A stretch of DNA of 64,000 nucleotides from Manduca sexta (lineage: Eukaryota; Arthropoda; Insecta; Lepidoptera; Sphingidae), in NCBI RefSeq assembly GCF_014839805.1, contig NC_051118.1:4456391-4520390 (forward strand), written 5' to 3'. The position numbers and the translations under genes are program-made. Numbering within the stretch: position 1 is the stretch's first letter; the number at the start of each line of letters is the position of its first letter. The notes beneath the pieces are model-generated. The model was not told the origin of the DNA and searched no databases. It was given only the letters and a program-made list of their open reading frames with translations. This document shows, in pieces, positions 55,886 to 64,000 of this stretch.

Positions 55886-56061
55886 ATGTTTGCGTTATAA
55901 AACGGCATTTCAACACAAGCTTTATAGTAAGATAGATGTTGTAGCCTCCATGTTTCAAAGAGGTTATGATTGAAATTTTTAGTTCGACCAATTCATTTTG
56001 AAAGATGGCAAACACACCTAATTTGCCATGGATTGGAATTGGTTGAGGCACGCCCAGTAAC

Positions 56062-56362
56062 ATATTGGTGGTAAGTCTGTCATATGTAAGAGTCCGCCTG
56101 GGTAGGTACGACCGCAATATCTATTTCTGCCCCTAAGCAGCAGTTTCTAGTCACCGTTGTGTTCCGGTTGGAAGGACATTGTAGCCAGTGCAACTACTGG
56201 ACATAACATCTCATGTCTCAGGATGGCGAGCGCGGTGGAATACCAAACAATATTTTATAATTCAAGGTGTTGGATGGTGTTTCTATTGTTTATAGGCGGT
56301 TGTACCGCTCACCATCAGGCGAACGGCAAGCTCGTCTTGTCATTCAAAGAAATAAAAAAAAA
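56062..56362 (+). repeat. Poly(A)-ended dispersed repeat D, full copy
   Basis: It runs from TATTGGTGGTAAGTCTGTC through CCGGTTGGAAGGACATTGTA and ATCTCATGTCTCAGGATGGC to CATTCAAAGAAATAAAAAAA. This orientation shows the A-rich 3' end. The forward and reverse open frames over it are by-products. Confidence 0.85.
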
Positions 56363-57480
56363 TCCAAGGAACTGGTAAGTTAATTTGATGCTCCAGCCAT
56401 GAATTCCAAAGGAAAACATGATCTTTCATAAAGTAATCCACATGTAATCTTATAAAAAACTTATTTTACTTCCATTTAACTTTTGAACAATAAAGATTTC
56501 TACGAAGCAACCGAAGATAATTTTATTATTTCAAACCCTACGAGATTGGCATACATCCGATGCAGTTAAGTAATAAAAAATTCAAGTACTTTTTGTCCAT
56601 AACAGTTTTTGTGGTCAAACTTTGTCCTCGTTCCAAACGTGACGAAACATTTGCCCTTTTGGGCACGAATTATGATTTCGCATAAAAACATCGTGACATT
56701 TTATATTTATTCACCTTATATTGAACCCATGAATGTCTTTAAAATTTATTTGAATGAGTTAATAGACATGTACTGCTTCGCTAAGTAAAATGTAGAAGTA
56801 AATTTTCGATAGTCTCATTTGATTTAAAATAATTTTAATGTTTATAAAAATATCGGGTTGAGGAGAGTTAGAAGTTAAACAAATTATTTGAATTTTTGCA
56901 TGTCAAATGTTATTACTGTTTAAATAATTATCTTGATGATGCTAATGTATAGAATGTATTTAGTTTTCTCTAGAATGTTAAATTATTGTAAGCTATTATA
57001 GCGGGTCATAGCTGTACTGTAATAATTATTAATGTGTAATACCATAATCCTACATATGTACCACAATAAATATGATTTGAATTTGAAAGTATAATTGTTT
57101 TTCAAATGAGTATTCTTTATCCAATCATCTACAATACAGAAGAATAATGCAGGCTCTGCAGAGTTTTAAGGAAAAAATTATTTTACAACCGTCCCGTAAA
57201 ATGAATTAACGAATAACAAGCGACTCGACTTCTGTAAGCGAATTATAGGTACATATCTTCTTCTTGAATCCCATAAGAGAAAGTATAAAAATCTGTTTGG
57301 TAGTTTTTGAGACGTTTAGATAGATGCAGCACTTTATTTTTTAATATAAAGTTGTAATCTAATGATAATTCCCTATTATTTTTGGGCCACGCCATCAGAA
57401 GGTGAGTATTATGTTCATTTTTAAATGCATTGATGATTTTTTAAATAAAATAGATAAAATACATAATTACTTTTAAAATT
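56363..57480. other. AT-rich sequence, nothing recognised
   Basis: No exon is supported. GAGTGAACCCATGAATG-like and TATGATTTGAATTTGAAAG phrases near 57,070 may be the end of an old retroelement. Confidence 0.35.
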
Positions 57481-57510
57481 AAGAGTAATATGCCATGTAT
57501 TAAATACTGT
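57481..57510 (-). mobile_element. SINE family A, 3' tail severed by the RTE-like LINE
   Basis: GTAATATGCCATGTATTAAA plus TACTGT corresponds to the SINE end (ATATCAGCCCTGTATTATAT plus ACTGT in other copies). The SINE continues at 61,821 on the other side of the LINE. Confidence 0.75.
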
Positions 57511-57995
57511 TTTTTTCCGTTTCCGGTCTCTGGAACGTAAACATCACTGAGATTCTATCCGTAACAAATCATTTTAAATAAATAGTGTGAAGCCGTGTTA
57601 GCCGTCAAAACTACTGTAAATCACAAAGTGGCACTTCGGTGAACACAGAAGAAAGAAAACTCCGGGCTACGAACAACATATATCCATTAAAGTGCAGAAG
57701 AAAATCCACAATAAAGTTTGAGGTTAGAACATTTAACATCGTTCGAAATAAATTTTGTCAAAATACTTAACGTCATCCTGTCAAGTTGGCATTACCTCCA
57801 ACGAACGAACCTAACGTCAATTTATTAAGTTGTCATTACCGCCATTGAAGCAATGAATGACAAATACCTCACGTTAGACCATTAAGTTGGTATAACTGCG
57901 AGTGAACGATTGGTTGACCCCCAGTGTTGCAAGTGCATGAAAATAATAAATACGATTTATAATACGTTCCGTTCCACGGTACTTGTACTAAAAAT

Positions 57996-58742
57996 ATGGA
58001 GGAACAATTTCAATTATTATTTAACAACATGAAATTAGAAATGCAAAAACAAACAGTTGAGCTAACCGAATCACTTACAAAAAACCTAATGGATAGGATG
58101 GATGAAAAACTTAACCCTATTATTGAAGAAAATGAACAATTAAAACAAAAAGTTTGCGATTTAGAGAAAGAGGTAGAATATTTGAAAAGAGAAAAGAAAG
58201 GTAACAACATTATTATTTTCGGGCTGGAAGAGGGAGAAAACTCGATATCAGAGCTATTTAAAAGTGTCAAGGTTATCCTGAAAGAAGACCTCAACATAAA
58301 TATGGAGCAATTCGAAATAAACAATTTATACAGACTGGGAAAAAATAAAGTTCAGAATAAACCAAGGCCGGTGCTATGCTCTTTTATAAACACATGGAAA
58401 AAAGATGAAATAATGAAGAACAGGAAAAATCTAAAGAAAATTTATATATCAGAAGATTACTCAAAGGAAGTTTTGGAGAAAAGGAAAGCACTGCTACCAC
58501 TTTTAAAAGAAGAGAGAGAGAAAGGAAATATAGCTTTTCTGAATTACGACAAACTAGTAGTTAAAGAACCCAACGCAGAAAAAAGGAAAAGGGAGCCAAC
58601 TACCTCACCATCACCATCCAAAACCCAACCCAAAAAACAACTTAACCTAAACTCTGCTAAAAATAACAGGATGCATGCTTTCGATGCAACGAGACCCAGA
58701 TCGAATTCTCTGACAAGCAAACCTATATCCAATAAACAATAG
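57996..58742 (+). CDS. RTE-like LINE ORF1: coiled-coil nucleic-acid-binding protein
   Basis: The frame is 248 residues, starting ATGGAGGAACAATTTCAATT. Residues ~1-65 are a long amphipathic coiled coil (MEEQFQLLFNNMKLEMQKQT, LKQKVCDLEKEVEYLKREKK). Residues ~68-180 form an RRM/L1-transposase-like region (NNIIIFGLEEGE, NNLYRLGKNK, RPVLCSFINTWKKDEIMKNR). The tail is Lys/Ser/Pro rich (PSPSKTQPKKQLN). It is expected to bind the element RNA as a multimer. The frame is intact though ORF2 is broken. It ends CAA TAG CAA TCA and the downstream ORF2 is in the same frame, a context suggesting programmed readthrough. Confidence 0.85.
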   Translation: MEEQFQLLFNNMKLEMQKQTVELTESLTKNLMDRMDEKLNPIIEENEQLKQKVCDLEKEVEYLKREKKGNNIIIFGLEEGENSISELFKSVKVILKEDLNINMEQFEINNLYRLGKNKVQNKPRPVLCSFINTWKKDEIMKNRKNLKKIYISEDYSKEVLEKRKALLPLLKEEREKGNIAFLNYDKLVVKEPNAEKRKREPTTSPSPSKTQPKKQLNLNSAKNNRMHAFDATRPRSNSLTSKPISNKQ

Positions 58743-61730
58743 CAATCAATCGAGAAATGGAAAACCCAAACAAACTACGAAAATAAACAAACAGAAAAAA
58801 TACATCTTCCCCCAAGCCGACTGGTCCTCGTGGGGGACAAAGACCATAACCCTCCAACAACACATAGAAATTACAAAGAAACAAATATTTACGTCGCAGC
58901 CCTTAACGTGCGCACGCTGAGAAATGAAGAAAATCTTATAGAACTAAAAAATGCGTTAAAACAAATTAAATGGGATATCCTGGGCCTCAGCGAAGTAAGA
59001 CGAATGGGAGAAAAAATTACCTCTGAACCAGACTTCTTAATGTATCATATAGGAACGACGCCAGGCCTTCATGGCGTTGGTTTTATCGTGAAAAAATATC
59101 TTGAAAAATCAATTGAAGGATTTATCGGAATCTCGGAACGCATAGCAATGATGAACCTAAAACTACCGGGGTATAAAGATCCTTGGTCTATTTTACAAAT
59201 ATATTCACCAACAGAAAAATCGGACTTAGACACCATAGAGAAATTCTACCTTGACCTAAATAACACTATCCAAGAACAGGCCCACAAAAACTTGATCATC
59301 ATGGGTGACTTCAATGGCCAAATTGGAACTAGACGCCCAGGAGAGGAAACAGCATTAGGACCATTCATATACAGAAATAAAACTAGAAGCAGAAATGGAG
59401 AAAAGCTTATAAACTTCACGCTAGAAAATAAATTAACCATTTTAAACTCAGTGTACAAGAAAAACAAAAAGAAGATGTGGACATGGATTTCACCAGAGGG
59501 GGAAAACAAAAAATCAAATAGATTTCATAATTACCAATAGAAACAACTGTTTTACAAATTTTGATGTCATCAACAAGTTTAACTTCAATACCAACCACAG
59601 ACTAATTAGAGCTGAACTAAAATCAGTACAACCAAAAACCTAGACCGAGACAGGAACTAACAACTAGTAAGCTCAGCAAGCAACAAAAGGAGCAACTCGC
59701 ACTCACCCTAGAAGAGAAATTTAAAGACCTAGGAGATTACACAAAGACCGTGGGAACTCAGGAAAAATACAACTGGATAGAGACTACTATTAAAGTTCAA
59801 CTACAACACATAAGTAAGATAAAATCTGATCCGAGGAACGTGTTTACCACTGGTACTATAAAATTGCTAGAACAAAGAAACCAGCTAATCAACACAAAAG
59901 ATATAAACGACAGAAGAAAGCACATAGCGAAAATCAGTAAAGACATTAACGAGAGCATAAGAAAAGACAGCAAAAAAAGAAGAATGGAAATTATTGAAAA
60001 ACATGTAATCAAAACAGGAGGTGTTAAAAAAGCTAACAAGGAATTAACAAACTCAAAAGATTGGATCGCAAGAATTAAAAACGACAGCGGAGAATACATC
60101 CACCACAGAAAAAAACATCTTAGGAATTGCCACATCTTATTACAGAAAGATATACGAACGCAACACTGCCCAAGACGAAGACGACTTAGAGGAAACCTCA
60201 AATGTCCCTAAAATTCTTCAGAGCGAAGTAATGAACGCTATAGATAGTCAAAAGAGAGACAAGGCACCAGGACCCGATGGTATAAACAATGAAATCCTAA
60301 AAGAAAGTAAAGAAGTTATAGCACCGGTCCTTACCGACATATTCAACGAGATACTGATCACTGAAATTATCCCACAGCAATGGACAGAATCAAACATTAT
60401 TCTTCTATATAAGAAAGGAGACAAATATGAAATCGGGAACTACCGCCCCATTAGCCTAATGTCCAATTTATATAAAGTATTTGCTAAGATCATACTAAAT
60501 CGGATGGAGAAAATACTAGACGAACACCAACCCATTGAGCAGGCGGGTTTTCGCAAAGACTACTCAGTGCTCGACCACATTCACGTAGTACGCCAAGTCA
60601 TGGAGAAGTACAAAGAATACCAATGTACCTACTACATAGCATTCATCGACTACAGTAAGGCATTCGATTCTTTATTTCACGCAAAGATATGGGAGTCATT
60701 AAAAGAACAAGGAATTGACCACAAGTATATCCGCTTAATAAAAACGTTTACAGTAAGAGTACAGCAAGAATACAACTGGAAAAGAAAGGCGAACGTTTCA
60801 AAATCGGCAAAGGTGTACGACAAGGAGATCCTCTGTCACCAAAATTATTCTCGGCGGTACTTGAGTCAATATTCAGAGGTCTTCATTGGGAAAATCTCGG
60901 TATTAACGTAGATGGTCTCTCACTAACTCATTTGAGATTTGCAGATGACATTGTGCTATTTGCAAAAACTCCAGAAGATCTAACAAAAATGATAAACGAT
61001 TTGGCTACGGAAAGCGAGAAGGCGGGGTTACAACTGAACCCAGAAAAACTAGGGTGATGACTAACGGAGAGAGAACAGCTATAAACTTAGGGAGTAATCC
61101 AATCGAGTATACAGAAGAATATATTTATCTGGGACAAGTAATAACACATGATAACCCAATGCGCAAAGAAGTTGAAAGAAGAATAACCAATGGCTGGAAA
61201 AGGTACTGGGCTTTAAAAGAGATTATGAAGGATAAAAACCTGCATATTAATATAAAAAGCAAACTTTTAACACCTGCATATTACCAGTTCTGATGTACGG
61301 CAGTCAAACATGGACCTTGTCACAAAACATGACTAACAAACTTGCAACATGTCAATACGCAATGGAAAGAAGCATGATGAATGTGAAAAATCAGACCGAC
61401 TGAGAAACTGTGTAATAAGAAGCAAAACAAAGGTTACAGATATAACATACAAAATTAGAAGATTGAAGTGGCGATGGGCGGGGCACATGATAAGAGGAAG
61501 AGATAAATGGAGCAAAAATGTGACGCAATGGTATCCAAGAGAAGGAAAAAGGAAAAGAGGAAGACCACAAAAAAGGTGGGACGATGACATCAGGCAGAGT
61601 GGCAGGCGTCACTTGGAACAGAGTGGCCCAAGAAAGACGCGAGTGGAAAAGGTTGGAGGAGGCCTTTGCCGACTGGCAAACAGATCTGCAAAAAATAAGA
61701 AAACTCCAAATAAAAGACTAGATTAAGGAT
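58743..61730 (+). pseudogene. RTE-like LINE ORF2: endonuclease and reverse transcriptase, multiple frameshifts
   Basis: Directly in frame after the ORF1 TAG, the frame is open to 59,540. Endonuclease motifs are LNVRTLRN, LGLSEVRRMG and MGDFNGQIG; after a frameshift near 59,510, IDFIITNRNN and NHRLIRAEL follow (the usual SDH reads TNH). Further shifts occur near 59,640, 60,105, 60,780, 61,045, 61,275, 61,390 and 61,610. Reverse transcriptase motifs are spread over frames: KAPGPDGINNEIL, NYRPISLMSNLYKVFAKI, IAFIDYSKAFDSLFH, KGVRQGDPLSPKLFSA and LRFADDIVLFAK. C-terminal signatures are YIYLGQVIT, LKWRWAGHMIRG and KRGRPQKRWDDD. The first in-frame ATG lies past the SEVRR motif. The product is no longer made. 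Confidence 0.9.
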
Positions 61731-61820
61731 AGCACTAATATTTAAGTTTTTTTCATGTATTTCTCTTTTATGTAATTGTAGGATCTGAATAAAGGGCTAT
61801 ATTATTATTATTATTATTAT

Positions 61821-61925
61821 AAATACTGTCCCACTACTGGGCACGTGCCGCCTCGACTATTAAGAAGATTTGGCCTTAGCCCTCCGCGCTGGCCTAGTAT
61901 GGATTGACAGACTTCACAAAATTAA
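61821..61925 (-). mobile_element. SINE family A, body fragment right of the RTE-like LINE
   Basis: TGTCCCACTACTGGGCACGT, CCTTAGCCCTCCGCGCTGGC and GACAGACTTCACAAAAT continue the SINE begun at 57,481. Its 5' head is missing. Confidence 0.85.
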
Positions 61926-62789
61926 GAAATATATTGCTAGGATAAAAATATTTATGTGAGGGTATTTGTAACACTTTTTGCTATAAAAACACTGAGCGTT
62001 TAACAAACCGGGCGACCAGTTGCTCGTTGACAATCGTACTAGTCGGTTAGTTGGTGAAATATTTGTGAAAATGTTACTGTAGTCAGTGATATTACTTTGA
62101 ATTTAATCAAAGTCGCTCCAGTGTTCTAACAATGTGATAACACATATATTATTAATTTGAGAAGCCTATTTATCACAGGTCACATCCTCTCTCAAGCTTG
62201 TATGCCTACATTTTAATTACAACTATGACCTGTGACAAAAGCTACTATCATTTATTTATAAATACCAATTTGCGGCAATACGCGCAATTGCTAGACCATA
62301 AAACCGATTAACATTGACGTGATCATCGTTCCGAATGACCAGTAGCCTATAATGGTTATTCTTAATAATGACTTTATTATAATCGTTATTGCACTTAAAC
62401 GGAAGCTGTGAGCTGTACTATGGTTAGCTAATTTTTTATAAGATTCATAGAAATAATTATATTATCTTCTTGTTTATGTCAATTTAATTATATAAGGCTA
62501 TATTAATAATTGCAAGCATAGGTTAATTTTCTTGTTTTTTTTTTATATTATGTTTAACATATAGTAACATCTACCTTGTGACCACCATTTTCAATAAACG
62601 ACTTATTTCAAAAAGGACCAATTAGAACAAAGTTTTTTGACAAGCTTACAAATGAGTTATTTTGATTGGTTCGTTGCCGGAATCGGATTGAAGATTGAGA
62701 TCGAGATCGTTTATTGAAAACTACTATTAGTGATCCTCAACGAAATTTACTTGGGTTTTCTAATCTTGTATATGAGTGTCAATGGATAG
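61926..62789. other. AT-rich sequence, nothing recognised
   Basis: No exon or repeat is supported. Confidence 0.4.
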
Positions 62790-62875
62790 TTATCCTGTTC
62801 AAGACTGGGATGGTTGGGCAGGCCTAAGTTCAACAGTGGATGGTAACAGACTAATTGGTGGATTGATATATGTGC
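62790..62875 (+). mobile_element. RTE-type LINE 3' tail, fragment
   Basis: AGACTGGGATGGTTGGGCAG, GCCTAAGTTCAACAGTGGAT and GGTAACAGACTAATTGGTGG resemble the terminal coding/tail phrase of RTE-like elements. Only the end is left. Confidence 0.4.
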
Positions 62876-63094
62876 CAATAAGAAAACTTGTACTCGAAGA
62901 TCGCTGGTTCCTTGTTGAGTTCCAGCACTCTTAATAATGTGTTTAATGCTTTCGAAGTATTTATATAACTCCAAAAATTAGTAATTAATTTTTCGAAAAA
63001 ATACCTAGTCCTGTTAGGATATTTGTATCCGCTCGAGTAGCGCCATATACAATACGTAAAACCCTACAGTGGCCTCATAAGCATCACGTCCCGG

Positions 63095-63200
63095 AAACAG
63101 TTCAGACGGGCCGCCATAACTGTGTCGACTGGCGATGGGGTTTATCTTGTCAGTCGACATTGACTGAACCCTGCTCACTACCATCAAGTGGGTCACTTTG
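63095..63200 (+). repeat. Repeat E-like scrap
   Basis: CGGGCCGCCATAACTGTGTC, GACTGGCGATGGGG and CAGTCGACATTGACTGAACC share words with the fragment at 29,465 and loosely with repeat E. The relation is uncertain. Confidence 0.35.
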
Positions 63201-63256
63201 TCGTGGCCGTACCCAAAAAAATAAATTATTATATATGAAAGTATATGAAAAAAAAA

Positions 63257-63588
63257 GCGGCTATAGCCTAGTTGGGTGTGGAACGGACTGCTAAGACGAA
63301 TGTCCGCAGGTTCGAAACTCAAGGGCACACACCTCTGACTTTTCTAAGTTTTATGTGTGTATTCATTGTGAATTATCGCTTGCTTTAACGGTGAAGGGAA
63401 ACATCGTGAGGAAACCTGCACATCTAAGAAGTTCTCTGTAGGAATTTCGAAGGTGTGTGAAGTCTACCAATCCGCACTTGGCTAGCGTGGTGGACTAAGG
63501 CCTAATCCCTCTTAGTAGTAGAGGAGGCCCGTGCTCAGCAGTGGGCAAGTATATAATACAGGGCTGATATTATTATTATTATTATTAT
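63257..63588 (+). mobile_element. tRNA-derived SINE family A, best full-length copy
   Basis: The tRNA-like head GCGGCTATAGCCTAGTTGGG is followed by a B-box-like GGTTCGAAACTC and the body (GTGAAGGGAAACATCGTGAG, CCAATCCGCACTTGGCTAGC). The conserved end CAGGGCTGATATTATTATTA has a TTA-repeat tail. This copy best defines the family. Confidence 0.92.
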
Positions 63589-63928
63589 ATGAAAGAATTC
63601 AAGGCCCTTTGTATCAAGAGAAAGGAGTTGCTCTGCATTTCATAAAGTTACGTGGAGCTGCTATTTTTATAAGATCCACGATTATGCCGTAAACATCTAT
63701 AGGAGTTCTACTTTCAACATCTCGTTTTCATAATATTTATAAAGTTTGTTTTTATACGCTCAGTATTGATGCGGTAATATTTTTGGTTGAATTTACATAA
63801 CTTAATGTTACTTTTTTATTCGAAACTAATATAAATAGTGGTGTAACGTAGAAGGCTGGGAGAGACCGCATCGAACTACACTTTTAGGGTGGGTGGTGTG
63901 CCTCAAGTATATGAAACGTGCCATCCAG
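63589..63928. other. AT-rich sequence, nothing recognised
   Basis: No exon or repeat signal is supported. Confidence 0.4.
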
Positions 63929-64000
63929 GGCTTAGGGGCCGTTTACGTAACACAATTTCGAGGGGAGGCCATGTAAAACGTTACGATGCGTTACAGGCGC
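63929..64000 (+). repeat. Possible left end of a repeat cut by the window edge
   Basis: AGGGCTTAGGGGCCGTTTAC and GTAACACAATTTCGAGGGG resemble a widespread insect repeat opening (GGGGCCGTTYA...GTAAC). The right end is outside the window. Confidence 0.35.

Larger units (their letters stand above)
57511..61820 (+). mobile_element. RTE-like non-LTR retrotransposon with 5' UTR, frameshifted ORF2
   Basis: TAAATACTGT (57,501-57,510 and 61,820-61,829; the first T overlaps the tail) is duplicated at both sides. The element is about 4.3 kb: a 5' UTR of ~485 bp starting TTTTTTCCGTTTCCGG, ORF1 (57,996-58,742), ORF2 remains (58,743-61,724), AATAAA at 61,788, then GGGCTAT and TTA repeats. It has no poly(A). 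The endonuclease and C-terminal motifs are of the group annotated as endonuclease-reverse transcriptase in Lepidoptera. The RTE-like placement is an inference. Confidence 0.9.

Noticed and set aside
55758..56117. 119-codon minus-strand frame
   Set aside because: It crosses the promoter-like patch and runs into repeat D. The translation has no domain and the part over the repeat is the repeat's own reverse frame.
1..64000. CRISPR array, bacterial operon, riboswitch or tRNA gene
   Set aside because: No regularly spaced direct repeats with unique spacers occur, and no operon-like packed frames. The tRNA-like segments are all SINE heads with long non-tRNA bodies.

Overview
The window looks like nuclear DNA of a lepidopteran (moth or butterfly). 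It is AT-rich and gene-poor, and most of what can be recognised is mobile DNA of kinds common in that order: tRNA-derived SINEs, Helitron-like elements ending in CTAG before a T, hAT-type MITEs with 8-bp target duplications, and two large non-LTR retrotransposons. No bacterial or viral gene organisation is visible. A 500-base run of N (9,274-9,773) is an assembly gap.

Host gene. The only host gene I can support is split and lies on the minus strand. Six short, mostly GC-rich exons (51,517-51,576; 45,161-45,253; 22,284-22,339; 17,493-17,680; 16,739-16,828; 14,631-14,733) have splice sites whose phases agree across every junction. Together they give 590 coding bases spread over about 37 kb. A weak terminal exon (13,592-13,622) is followed by AATAAA. 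An exon at 28,492-28,638 could be an alternative 3' end. The 5' end is not found, and I do not recognise the protein.

Retrotransposons. A nearly intact CR1/Jockey-group LINE (39,586-44,300) is flanked by a perfect 18-bp duplication and sits at the end of an older Helitron-like element. Its ORF1 has a PHD-type finger split by a 1-base deletion, and its ORF2 (endonuclease plus reverse transcriptase) is open. A second LINE (57,511-61,820) is RTE-like. It has an intact ORF1 and a frameshifted ORF2 and is inserted inside a SINE. Its ORF1 ends in a UAG that is in frame with ORF2 and lies in the tobamovirus-type readthrough context. A 5'-truncated copy of a related element lies at 52,586-53,567.

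DNA transposon relics. Three hAT-MITE families are present. One copy is split by a SINE fragment, one abuts a splice donor, and one is nested in another repeat. There are two copies of a palindromic TTAA-flanked MITE and two copies of a long-TIR element. Several dispersed repeats have no class I can assign. The rest is AT-rich intronic or intergenic sequence in which I see no genes.
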